64,000 bases of DNA from Longilinea sp035560795 (GTDB taxonomy: Bacteria; Chloroflexota; Anaerolineae; Anaerolineales; Anaerolineaceae): the NCBI GenBank assembly GCA_035560795.1, contig DATMYV010000020.1, forward strand, positions 53,883 through 117,882, written 5' to 3'. Both the position numbers and the translations under genes were made by a program. Shown in pieces: positions 1-7,621 of the stretch. The notes below the pieces were generated by a model. The model was not told the origin of the DNA. It saw only the letters and a program-made list of their open reading frames with translations, and did not search any database. Positions within the stretch are counted from its first letter, which is position 1. Every line of letters starts with the position of its first letter.

Positions 1-439
1 AATTTGCAGCAGCAAAGACGCCATCATCCAGCATGATGGTCTTGCCGCCAGCAGCTGAAGTGGTGAAATGCGCCATCGGCACATGGCAGGTGGAGCACTT
101 GTTCTGGATAAATTCGTCGTAACCAGGATTCGCCAGGATCTCTCGCCGTACTGAAGCCCGGTAGTAGGGATCGCGGGCCGAATTGGCCATCATGGTTGAA
201 CGCCAGTCGGTATCGATGGAAATATCGTTTCCACCGCTCGTTATTAACCCGGTGTGGCAAGCGGAACATTGTCCAGCCGTCGAGAAAAACGATCCCTTTT
301 CATTGAGCAAAGCGCGCTGTTCCGCCTGGACAACGACTGGAGAGGCTACCATATCCGTCGGTTGGGCATGTGCGCAACCTGCCACGATCAGGAATAGGCA
401 AACAATTCCGCCAATCCATTTAATTCGATTAGAACTCAT
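1..439 (-). CDS. Multihaem c-type cytochrome-like lipoprotein, partial
   Basis: The frame is open from an ATG at 439 to the window edge, so the C-terminus is missing (146 residues seen). The start has a good ribosome site (GGGGAGGATAG). Residues 9-22 form a hydrophobic segment ending in the lipobox IVAGC, so Cys22 is probably lipidated and the protein held on the outer face of the membrane. Two haem-binding CxxCH motifs are visible, CSACH (Cys58) and CSTCH (Cys115), about 55 residues apart, as in extracellular multihaem cytochromes. A role in electron transfer is inferred; the number of haems and the partner are unknown because the gene is cut. It is divergent from the MFS gene that follows. 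Confidence 0.75.
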   Translation of the reverse strand, partial: MSSNRIKWIGGIVCLFLIVAGCAHAQPTDMVASPVVVQAEQRALLNEKGSFFSTAGQCSACHTGLITSGGNDISIDTDWRSTMMANSARDPYYRASVRREILANPGYDEFIQNKCSTCHVPMAHFTTSAAGGKTIMLDDGVFAAAN

Positions 440-474
440 CCTATCCTCCCCATTTCATTATCCCCACCCAAAAC

Positions 475-503
475 ATTCTAGCATAGCCGCAGCTTTTTTT
501 CAG
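475..503 (-). promoter_or_regulatory. Candidate promoter of the cytochrome lipoprotein gene
   Basis: Read on the minus strand, CTGAAA (498-503) and TAGAAT (475-480) are separated by 17 bases. The -10 matches five of six consensus bases and the -35 four of six. It lies 36 bases upstream of the start at 439. Motif reading only. Confidence 0.4.
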
Positions 504-555
504 TCGATGCTATACTTTAAATATCCCGTTTCCCAGATATCAAAAGGAATCATCC

Positions 556-1878
556 ATGGATCAAAAATCGCACAAGAGCGCAATTTCTGCCTGGACAATG
601 TACGACTGGGCCAATTCTGCTTTTGCCACTACCATCATGGCGGCCGTTCTGCCGGTCTATTACACCTCAGTCGCTACAGCCGGCTTGCCCGCCAACATCG
701 CCACAGCCTATTGGGGCTATACCTCGTCCATATCAGCCCTCATCGCAGCCCTGATCAGTCCCATCCTGGGCGCGGTCGCCGATTTTACCGGCGCAAAAAA
801 GAAATTTCTGACCATTTTTATGGCCTTGGGCGTGACCGGCACAGCGCTGCTTTATTTCATCCAATCCGGTGATTGGCTGCTGGCTTCGCTTTTTTTCACA
901 TTCGGCAACATTGGTTTTGCCGGCAGCCTGGTTTATTACGATGCTCTGCTGCCGCATGTCGCCAACCCCGATGAGATCGATCAAGTGTCCTCGCGCGGCT
1001 ATGCCATGGGATACATTGGCGGCGGGCTGCTGCTGGCCATCAACCTGGTCATGATCATGTTCGTCCCCAAACTGGTTCCAGGTCTGGATGCCGGCTTGAT
1101 GACGCGCCTTTCCTTTGTGACCGTGGCGGTGTGGTGGGCTGTTTTTACTCTTCCGCTCTTGTTGCACGTCAAAGAACCGCCGCGACGCATTGTCCCCGGG
1201 GAGGAAAACTTTCATCCCGTGCAGGCCAGCTTCCGCCGCCTGATCCAAACCTTTAAAGAAATTCGACGCTACCGCGATTTGGCACTGGCGCTGCTGGCTT
1301 TCTGGGTTTACGCCAATGGCATCGGCACCATCATCGTCATGGCCACCGCTTACGGCAACGAATTGGGCTTCGAACGAACCACCCTGATTGGAACGCTTTT
1401 GATGGTGCAATTTCTGGCAGCGCCTTTCGCCTTTCTGTTCGGCTGGCTGTCGCGGAAAATTGGCACCAAGAAATCCATCTACATCAGCCTGACGGTTTAT
1501 ACCCTCATCGCTATTGCTGGATACTTCCTGTATCAAGAGTGGCAATTCTGGGTGTTGGGCGCCGCCGTGGCTACCGTGCAGGGCGGCAGCCAGGCGCTTT
1601 CCCGTTCGTTGATTGGCCGTCTGATGCCAAAGAGCAAATCGGCTGAGTTTTACGGCTTCTTCAGCGTTTCCGAGAAGTTCGCCTCCATCCTCGGTCCGGC
1701 ACTCTTTGGCGTCATCTCTACCATCATGGGACACAGCCGCCTGAGTATCGTCTCATTGATCATCTTCTTTGTTGCGGGCATGGTGCTGCTCACTCAGGTA
1801 AATGTCGAACGCGGCATGAAAGTGGCGCAGGAAGAGGAACAGGTGATGGTTGATCGGCAAGCGGCCCAATCAGCCTGA
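556..1878 (+). CDS. MFS transporter, Atg22/UMF1 family
   Basis: A 440-residue membrane protein with about 12 hydrophobic segments, the usual size for the major facilitator superfamily. The N-terminal signature SAWTMYDWANSAFATTI is typical of the UMF1/Atg22-like subfamily, whose bacterial members have no well-established substrate; the eukaryotic homologue exports amino acids from the vacuole. A second MFS-like signature, FGWLSRKIGTKKS, lies around residues 295-307 in the loop between membrane segments. The start is preceded by AAAAGGAATC, a moderate ribosome site. It is monocistronic, closed by a strong hairpin at 1897-1932. Substrate cannot be told from sequence. Confidence 0.85.
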   Translation: MDQKSHKSAISAWTMYDWANSAFATTIMAAVLPVYYTSVATAGLPANIATAYWGYTSSISALIAALISPILGAVADFTGAKKKFLTIFMALGVTGTALLYFIQSGDWLLASLFFTFGNIGFAGSLVYYDALLPHVANPDEIDQVSSRGYAMGYIGGGLLLAINLVMIMFVPKLVPGLDAGLMTRLSFVTVAVWWAVFTLPLLLHVKEPPRRIVPGEENFHPVQASFRRLIQTFKEIRRYRDLALALLAFWVYANGIGTIIVMATAYGNELGFERTTLIGTLLMVQFLAAPFAFLFGWLSRKIGTKKSIYISLTVYTLIAIAGYFLYQEWQFWVLGAAVATVQGGSQALSRSLIGRLMPKSKSAEFYGFFSVSEKFASILGPALFGVISTIMGHSRLSIVSLIIFFVAGMVLLTQVNVERGMKVAQEEEQVMVDRQAAQSA

Positions 1879-1896
1879 TCCAATAACCTTATCTAG

Positions 1897-1932
1897 AAAA
1901 AAGCTGCCTGATTGTGTATCCAGGCAGCTTTT
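1897..1932. terminator. Bidirectional rho-independent terminator
   Basis: A near-perfect hairpin: AAAAAAGCTGCCTG, a 10-base loop, then CAGGCAGCTTTT. A-tract on one side and T-tract on the other let it work in both directions, between the convergent MFS and methylmalonyl-CoA epimerase genes. Confidence 0.85.
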
Positions 1933-1951
1933 CTTAAATATATCCGGGATG

Positions 1952-2359
1952 TTACGGGATCAATTGGTACAGCTCCACCAGCACGCCCCCTGTGCTCTTG
2001 GGATGGACAAAAGCCATCTTGCGTCCGGGCAGGACCTGGGCGGTTTCATTAATCAATCGCACGCCTTTGGCTTTTAATTCAGCCAACATGGCATCGATAT
2101 CGTCCACTTCGAAACACAGGTGGTGCATTCCACCGCCTTTTTCGGCGATAAACTTTGCCAGGCCGGTGTCGTCGGCCGTCGGTGTGACCAGTTCAACTTC
2201 GCTGTCGCCGCATGGCATGAACGCAACCTTGGACTTCTGGCTGGCCACTTCCTCTACATGATCCACGGCCAGGCCCAGCGCGTCGCGCCAGAAGACGAGC
2301 GATTCATCCAGGTCCTGGACAGCTATAGCTACATGATTGATTTTATTGATCTTTGCCAT
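1952..2359 (-). CDS. mce: Methylmalonyl-CoA epimerase
   Basis: Interconverts the 2R and 2S epimers of methylmalonyl-CoA, supplying or draining the B12-dependent mutase encoded just upstream. The 135-residue protein has the glyoxalase/VOC fold pattern: NHVAIAVQDLDES at the N-terminus with a metal-ligand His, GGGMHHLCFEVDD in the middle with the second His, and a C-terminal GGVLVELYQ with the metal-ligand Glu. I chose ATG at 2359 because ATGAGGAAACTG supplies a ribosome site; an in-frame ATG four codons earlier (2371) is possible but lacks one. It follows the mutase gene by 24 bases, so both are probably co-transcribed in the propionyl-CoA/succinyl-CoA route. Confidence 0.93.
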   Translation of the reverse strand: MAKINKINHVAIAVQDLDESLVFWRDALGLAVDHVEEVASQKSKVAFMPCGDSEVELVTPTADDTGLAKFIAEKGGGMHHLCFEVDDIDAMLAELKAKGVRLINETAQVLPGRKMAFVHPKSTGGVLVELYQLIP

Positions 2360-2383
2360 CAGTTTCCTCATGTCCTATCTTTG

Positions 2384-4033
2384 TTATGCCAGCGCAGGCG
2401 CCTGATACTCGCCCCATACCTTGCGCAGGACGTTGCAAATTTCACCCAGGGTGATGTCGTTTTCCACGCAGGTGATGAACAACGGCATCAGGTTTTCCTG
2501 ACTGCCAGCTGCATTTTCAAGATGGCAAAGCAGTTCGCTGACACGGCTGTTATCGCGTTTGGCGCGCAATGCAGCCAGGTTTGCCCGCTGTGTTGCCTCA
2601 ATGGTCGGATCGACCGCCAAACCTTCCATGTCCAGTTTCTCATCGACCTGGAAGGCATTGACGCCCACAATTGTTTGCTCATTCCGCTCAATGCTCATTT
2701 GATAGCGGTAGGCGCTTTCCTGAATCTCTCCTTGCATATAGCCTTTTTCGATGGAGGCCAATGCCCCGCCCATATCATCGATCTTGCGGATGTATTCCAT
2801 TGCCTGGCGGGCAATTTCATCAGTCAACTGCTCAATCACATAGGAACCGGCCAGCGGGTCAATCGTATCTGCCACGCCTGACTCGTGGGCAAGAATCTGT
2901 TGAGTCCGCAGCGCCACGCGCACTGACTTTTCGGTTGGCAGCCACAGCGCTTCGTCCATGCTGTTGGTATGCAATGACTGGGTACCGCCCATCACAGCCG
3001 CCAAGGCCTGAACGGCTACGCGCACAATATTGTTCTCCGGTTGCTGCGCGGTCAGCGTTGAACCGCCAGTTTGGGTGTGAAAACGGAGCATAAGGGAACG
3101 CGGGTCCTTGGCGTTAAAACGCTCCTTCATTATCTGCGCCCACAAACGGCGCGCCGCCCGGAATTTGGCAACCTCCTCCAGGAAGTTGCTATGAGCCGCG
3201 AAGAAGAAGGACAATTGCGTGGCAATTCCATCCACTTCCAACCCGGCATCAATGGCCGCCTGCACATAGGCAATCGCGTCCGCCAGCGTGAAAGCCACTT
3301 CCTGCACAGCCGTCGAACCAGCCTCGCGGATATGATAGCCAGAAATACTGATGGTATTCCAACGCGGAACATTGGTTTCGCAATATTTAAATATATCGGT
3401 TATCAGCCGCACGGACGGCTTCGGCGGGAAAATGTAGGTACCGCGCGCGACATATTCTTTGAGCACATCATTCTGAATGGTGCCGCGCAGAGCTTTTTCG
3501 GTCACGCCTTGCCGTTTGGCCACCGCGATGTACATGGCCAGTAATATCGCTGCCGGAGAATTGATCGTCATGCTGGTGGAAACTTTGTCCAGCGGAATTT
3601 CTGTAAATAACTGTTCCATATCCCTCAAAGAGGAGATGGAAACGCCCACTTTACCAACCTCGCCCAATGCCATCGGGTCATCGGCGTCATAACCGATCTG
3701 GGTCGGCAGATCAAAGGCCACTGACAGGCCCGTCTGGCCTTGCTGCAGTAAATAGCGGTAACGCTGGTTGGATTCTTCGGCCGAGGCATAACCAGCATAC
3801 TGGCGCATCGTCCAGAAACGGCCGCGGTACATGGTGGGTTGTACGCCGCGCGTAAAGGGATATTCGCCCGGGAAACCCAGTTTTTCCAGGTAGTCAAAAT
3901 CCTGTGGCAGCGCAACGCGCGGCAATTCGATGCCTGAAGGAGTCTCGAATTCGTCTTTTCGTTCCGGTGATTTACTCAACACTTGCTGGAGGGTGGTTTC
4001 TTCCCAACGTTTACGTTCAGCATCAAAATCCAT
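2384..4033 (-). CDS. Methylmalonyl-CoA mutase, large (catalytic) subunit
   Basis: Catalytic TIM-barrel subunit of a coenzyme-B12-dependent acyl-CoA mutase, interconverting methylmalonyl-CoA and succinyl-CoA. Family signatures include RGVQPTMYRGRFWTMRQYAG near residue 65, TIQNDVLKEYVARGTYIFPP near 190, and FHTQTGGSTLTAQQPENN near 330. At about 549 residues it ends where the B12-binding domain would begin, so it is the split type found in archaea and many bacteria. The small DxHxxG-containing subunit is not in this window. ATG at 4033 is preferred (GAGG seven to eight bases upstream) over an in-frame GTG at 4066. Specificity for methylmalonyl- rather than isobutyryl- or 2-hydroxyisobutyryl-CoA is supported by the adjacent epimerase but not proven. 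Confidence 0.9.
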   Translation of the reverse strand: MDFDAERKRWEETTLQQVLSKSPERKDEFETPSGIELPRVALPQDFDYLEKLGFPGEYPFTRGVQPTMYRGRFWTMRQYAGYASAEESNQRYRYLLQQGQTGLSVAFDLPTQIGYDADDPMALGEVGKVGVSISSLRDMEQLFTEIPLDKVSTSMTINSPAAILLAMYIAVAKRQGVTEKALRGTIQNDVLKEYVARGTYIFPPKPSVRLITDIFKYCETNVPRWNTISISGYHIREAGSTAVQEVAFTLADAIAYVQAAIDAGLEVDGIATQLSFFFAAHSNFLEEVAKFRAARRLWAQIMKERFNAKDPRSLMLRFHTQTGGSTLTAQQPENNIVRVAVQALAAVMGGTQSLHTNSMDEALWLPTEKSVRVALRTQQILAHESGVADTIDPLAGSYVIEQLTDEIARQAMEYIRKIDDMGGALASIEKGYMQGEIQESAYRYQMSIERNEQTIVGVNAFQVDEKLDMEGLAVDPTIEATQRANLAALRAKRDNSRVSELLCHLENAAGSQENLMPLFITCVENDITLGEICNVLRKVWGEYQAPALA

Positions 4034-4066
4034 AAATCGGCCTCGAATCTTTGTGAGATAGTTCAC

Positions 4067-4072
4067 AGTATA
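4067..4072 (-). promoter_or_regulatory. Candidate -10 element for the mutase-epimerase operon
   Basis: TATACT on the minus strand, 33 bases before the chosen mutase start. No convincing -35 hexamer is visible at 16-18 bases. Confidence 0.35.
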
Positions 4073-4152
4073 CCTGATCGAGGCACAGAAAGGCAGTGGA
4101 TTTATTTATGGTAAACTTTGGATAACCTTCCCGATTTCAAGAGGGTATAACG

Positions 4153-5367
4153 ATGAGCTACTTCCTCCAACTGGCATTTCTGCTTGCAATCATCATTTTA
4201 ATGGCCAAGTTGGGCGGATATCTGAGTACGCGCCTGGGCCAGCCATCTGTTTTGGGCGAACTTCTGGTGGGTTTGTTGTTGGGCCCATCCCTCATCGATA
4301 TTACGCATCTAGCCTTTTTCACCAATTCACATCTCGGCGAGACCGTCTCGCAACTGGGTGAATTGGGCGTGATGTTATTAATGTTCCTGGCCGGTCTCGA
4401 ATTGGAATTCAAGGACCTGGCGCGTAACATGAAAGTTTCTGCGCTTTCAGGGACCTTTGGCGTTATTTTACCTGTCGGACTGGGGCTGTTTGTTGGCGAA
4501 TTGCTGGGAATGGATTTCTCGCACGCTATGTTCCTGGGCCTTACCCTGGGTGCCACCAGCGTTAGCATCTCAGCTCAGACCCTGATGGAGCTCAAGGTGC
4601 TCCGCAGCCGGGTTGGCCTGGGTTTGCTGGGAGCGGCTGTATTCGATGATATCCTTGTCATCCTGCTTCTTTCTGTTTACCTGGCGCTCGAAGGTGGCGG
4701 CGGTGGGTTCCTGGCTATTTTACTGGTGATCGGAAAAATGCTTTTGTTCCTGATCCTCTCGGTTGCCTTCGGTCATTGGATCCTCCCTCGCCTGACCCGC
4801 CTGACGTCCCGCCTCGGGATCAGTCAGGGTGTTGTCAGCCTGGCAATCGTCGTCCTGCTTTTCTACGGGCTGGCGGCTGAGGTGGTAGGAGGAATGGCGG
4901 CGATTACCGGTGCTTTTGTGGCAGGTCTCATGTTTGGCCGGACCAGCGAGTCGCATCAAATTGAAATTGGAATTAACGCTCTTGCGTATGGTTTCTTCGT
5001 GCCCATCTTCTTTATCAGCATCGGTCTGAACATCAATATCCGTGAATTGGATCCATCCGCATTGTGGATCACGCTCCTGATTACCATAATCGCCATTCTT
5101 GGTAAGATCCTGGGTGCCGGACTGGGTGCTTACCTCGGGAAGTTTTCAAAATGGGAATCGATTCAATTGGGCATTGGCATGGTATCACGCGGCGAAGTCG
5201 GACTGATCGTTGCCAAAGTAGGTTTGGACTCGGGATTACTTTCCAAGGATCTATTTTCAGCAATCGTTGGCATGGTTCTCGTCACAACCCTGGTGACTCC
5301 CCCCATGCTTCGCGCTTCTTTTCGCACCCCAAAATTACCCCCTGTTGTTCCTGAACCGGAAGAATAA
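4153..5367 (+). CDS. Cation/proton antiporter (CPA2, Kef/Nha type)
   Basis: A 404-residue integral membrane protein with about 12-13 hydrophobic segments spread over the whole length, the normal size for the Na+/H+ exchanger domain alone. It lacks the C-terminal TrkA-N/RCK regulatory domain of KefB/KefC. Family features include GQPSVLGELLVGLLLGPS near residue 35, the helix with VLGELLVG, and AAVFDDILVILLLS near 155, in which the paired acidic residues sit in the transport core. Expected to exchange Na+ or K+ for H+ in the inner membrane. It is followed after 11 bases by a P-II-like gene, which could supply the regulatory input the missing RCK domain would give. Ion specificity is unknown. Confidence 0.88.
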   Translation: MSYFLQLAFLLAIIILMAKLGGYLSTRLGQPSVLGELLVGLLLGPSLIDITHLAFFTNSHLGETVSQLGELGVMLLMFLAGLELEFKDLARNMKVSALSGTFGVILPVGLGLFVGELLGMDFSHAMFLGLTLGATSVSISAQTLMELKVLRSRVGLGLLGAAVFDDILVILLLSVYLALEGGGGGFLAILLVIGKMLLFLILSVAFGHWILPRLTRLTSRLGISQGVVSLAIVVLLFYGLAAEVVGGMAAITGAFVAGLMFGRTSESHQIEIGINALAYGFFVPIFFISIGLNINIRELDPSALWITLLITIIAILGKILGAGLGAYLGKFSKWESIQLGIGMVSRGEVGLIVAKVGLDSGLLSKDLFSAIVGMVLVTTLVTPPMLRASFRTPKLPPVVPEPEE

Positions 5368-5378
5368 AAGGAGGATTT

Positions 5379-5744
5379 ATGGACTATATGGTGTTCTTTG
5401 TCTTGCACGATGTTTCCCGCATGCAAGAATTATTGACTGCCTGGGATATAGCTGGAGTGAGTGGAATCACCATCCTGCTGAGCACAGGGCTGGCACGCTA
5501 CCGCATTGGCGGCGGGCTGCGTGAAGACCTTCCGCTCATCCCAAGCCTGGATGATTTGCTTGAACGCACCCAAAACACCAACCGTACGTTCTTCACCATC
5601 GTTCATGGTGAAGAAATGGTGGATAAGATCATCGCGGCGACCGAGACAGTCACTGGAGACCTGAATTTGCCGGATACCGGGATTCTGGCCGCCTTGCCGG
5701 TCGCACGCGTACGCGGACTGAAACGCAAAAATGAGGATGCATGA
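5379..5744 (+). CDS. Small P-II-like signalling protein (putative)
   Basis: A 121-residue protein with a beta-alpha-beta, long loop, beta-alpha-beta pattern like nitrogen-regulatory P-II proteins. Seen are the strand MDYMVFFVLHD, a helix and strand through GITILLSTGLARYR, a loop of about 25 residues where the P-II T-loop would be, and a C-terminal half ending ILAALPVARVRGL, resembling the closing strand of P-II. No uridylylated-Tyr motif can be assigned. It has a ribosome site AGGAGG and sits between the antiporter and the DUF1786 gene, overlapping the latter by four bases (ATGA). Fold assignment is inference from pattern, not from a database match. A role gating the antiporter in response to a small ligand is plausible. 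Confidence 0.55.
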   Translation: MDYMVFFVLHDVSRMQELLTAWDIAGVSGITILLSTGLARYRIGGGLREDLPLIPSLDDLLERTQNTNRTFFTIVHGEEMVDKIIAATETVTGDLNLPDTGILAALPVARVRGLKRKNEDA

Positions 5745-6886
5745 AAATTCTTGCTGTTGATGTCGGAACAGGCACGCAGGATATCTTTTTCTATGATTCG
5801 CGCCTGGATATGGAAAACGGCTTCAAGCTGATCCTGCCATCGCCGACGATGATCGTCAACCGCAGGTTGCGGGAAGCCACCAAACACAAGGAGCCCGTGT
5901 TGCTTCACGGCGTGATCATGGGTGGCGGGCCTGCCGCGTGGGCAGTGGAAGCCCATCTGAAAGCCGGTAATGCCGTTTATGCAACGCCTGATGCCGCGCG
6001 AACTCTCAATGACAATCTTGAGACGGTAACTTCACTTGGCGTGCAGCTGGTCAGCCCGGATGAAGCCCGCCGGCTGCCAGAAGGAGTCATTCGCCTGCAC
6101 CTGGCCGATTTTGACCCCATTGCCCTGCGTTACGCGCTGGCCCCTTTCGGATTATCCTTGCAAGGTCTTGACGCGGTAGCCGTGGCAGTTTTTGATCACG
6201 GTTCAGCACCGATTGGCGTTTCTGACCGGCGTTTCCGGTTTGATTACCTGAACGAGCGAATCCGTGCCGAAAATCGGCTCAGTGCGTTTGCGTTTCCCGC
6301 CGAAAAAATCCCGCCTGCGATGACACGACTGCAAGCGGTGGCAAAATCGGCCGGCGAAATCCCCGCGCCGCTGATGGTGATGGATACAGCCCCGGCAGCT
6401 GTCCTGGGTGCATCCCTCGATCCGATGGTTTCCTTACACAAACAAAACCTGATTGTCAATGTGGGTAATTTCCATACATTAGCTTTCCGGATGGGTGACG
6501 ACGGCATTGAAGGCCTGTTTGAACACCATACCGGTTTTCTCAACCAGGCAAAATTGGAAGATTTATTACTTCGCCTGGCGGAGGGAACGTTGACCAATTC
6601 CGCGGTTTATGAGGATAACGGGCACGGCGCGCTTGTTTACGGCGGTCAACCTTTACGAATGGATCATGCCGATTTCAACCTGGTTGTGACAGGTCCCCGG
6701 CGCAACATGCTGCGCGGCTCAACCCTTAAGCCCTACTTTGCCGTACCCTTTGGAGATATGATGATTTCCGGCTGCTTTGGACTGCTGGCTGCGGTTGCCG
6801 ATGTAATGCCGGACCTGGCCGAACCATTGCGGGCTTCGCTAAACGGCGCTGGGGGTGCTGGAACGCCGCCCTGGGAAGTGGGTTGA
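5741..6886 (+). CDS. DUF1786 family protein (ASKHA-like)
   Basis: A 381-residue soluble protein. The opening ILAVDVGTGTQDIFFYD is a phosphate-1 loop of the sugar kinase/Hsp70/actin superfamily, and NLIVNVGNFHTLAFRMG near residue 238 and HGVIMGGGPAAWAVEAH near 56 are further glycine-rich motifs. This is the pattern of DUF1786, sometimes labelled pyruvate formate-lyase activating enzyme-like although no radical-SAM cysteine motif is present here. Function is unknown; ATP or nucleotide binding is inferred from the fold. It overlaps the P-II-like gene by ATGA and ends 119 bases before L9, so the antiporter, P-II-like and DUF1786 genes look translationally coupled. Confidence 0.75.
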   Translation: MKILAVDVGTGTQDIFFYDSRLDMENGFKLILPSPTMIVNRRLREATKHKEPVLLHGVIMGGGPAAWAVEAHLKAGNAVYATPDAARTLNDNLETVTSLGVQLVSPDEARRLPEGVIRLHLADFDPIALRYALAPFGLSLQGLDAVAVAVFDHGSAPIGVSDRRFRFDYLNERIRAENRLSAFAFPAEKIPPAMTRLQAVAKSAGEIPAPLMVMDTAPAAVLGASLDPMVSLHKQNLIVNVGNFHTLAFRMGDDGIEGLFEHHTGFLNQAKLEDLLLRLAEGTLTNSAVYEDNGHGALVYGGQPLRMDHADFNLVVTGPRRNMLRGSTLKPYFAVPFGDMMISGCFGLLAAVADVMPDLAEPLRASLNGAGGAGTPPWEVG

Positions 6887-7005
6887 CCTTAGGGTTCTGC
6901 ATCATCCGCTGGTCAGACTTCCTACAATGTGGTAAAATTCCGTTCGCTCGGGATGTTGTACCCTTCATCCCGCAGCACATCTTAGTACGGAAAGGGCTTG
7001 ACCCA

Positions 7006-7524
7006 ATGAAGGTTCTTTTGATGAAAGACGTATACAAGCTTGGTCGCGCTGGCGACGTGAAACGTGTTGCGGACGGTTTCGGCCGCAACTTCTTATTGCC
7101 GCAGGGGTTGGCAGTTTTGGCCACGCCAGGCGCTCTCAAGCAGGTTGACCGAATTCGCAGCGTTGCCGCTGCCAAACGTACGGTCCTCAACAATGAAATG
7201 AGCAGCGTGGCAGAAAAAATCCACGATGCCGTTGTGGCTTTCCCCAGCAAGGCTGGCGAAACTGGCAAGTTGTACGGTTCGATCACCCCGCAAATGGTTG
7301 TCGATGCAGTCAACAAGAAATACGGCCTTAACCTCGAACGCCGTATGGTTGAAATCCAGCCAATTCGCACACTCGGCGAGCACAAAGCGCGCGTACGTTT
7401 GACCATTGACCTCACCCCTGAAATCAAAGTCATCGTCCACCGCGAAGGCGAAGCACCGGTAGTGCCGGCCGTAGAGACGCCTGCAGTTGCCGCAGAAGAA
7501 GCGGAAACTGAAGCGCAGCCGTAA
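7006..7524 (+). CDS. rplI: 50S ribosomal protein L9
   Basis: Binds 23S rRNA at the base of the L1 stalk of the large subunit. The N-terminal domain starts MKVLLMKDVYKLGRAGDVKR and continues with the RNA-binding GFGRNFLLPQGLA, followed by the long connecting helix and the C-terminal domain with KLYGSITPQMVVDAV. I chose the ATG at 7006 because it gives the canonical N-terminus and has AAAGGG ten bases upstream; the frame is open further upstream but that part does not look like L9. The 172-residue length is about 25 residues longer than usual because of an Ala/Glu/Pro-rich tail. A strong terminator follows. Confidence 0.97.
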   Translation: MKVLLMKDVYKLGRAGDVKRVADGFGRNFLLPQGLAVLATPGALKQVDRIRSVAAAKRTVLNNEMSSVAEKIHDAVVAFPSKAGETGKLYGSITPQMVVDAVNKKYGLNLERRMVEIQPIRTLGEHKARVRLTIDLTPEIKVIVHREGEAPVVPAVETPAVAAEEAETEAQP

Positions 7525-7554
7525 TCCAACACAGCTGCCGAAATTTTACTGATT

Positions 7555-7594
7555 ACCGGCCTGAGGCAGCTTTAACGCTGTCGGGCCGGTTTTC
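7555..7594 (+). terminator. Rho-independent terminator after rplI
   Basis: ACCGGCCTGAGGCAGC pairs with GCTGTCGGGCCGGT around a short loop and is followed by TTTTCT. The upstream CAGCTGCC at 7532 could pair alternatively with GGCAGC, but the terminator fold is the stronger one. Confidence 0.8.
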
Positions 7595-7604
7595 TATTGC
7601 ATGC

Positions 7605-7610
7605 TACAAT
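7605..7610 (+). promoter_or_regulatory. Candidate -10 of the RodZ-like gene, near-leaderless
   Basis: TACAAT ends 11 bases before the ATG at 7622, so the predicted transcript start would leave only about 4-5 untranslated bases. No good -35 hexamer is seen; it would fall in the preceding terminator. Confidence 0.4.
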
Positions 7611-7621
7611 TGGCAAAAGCC

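Noticed and set aside
733..1734. 333-codon open frame antisense to the MFS gene
   Set aside because: Product is rich in Gln, His and Gly with no domain pattern; it is a shadow of the MFS reading frame.
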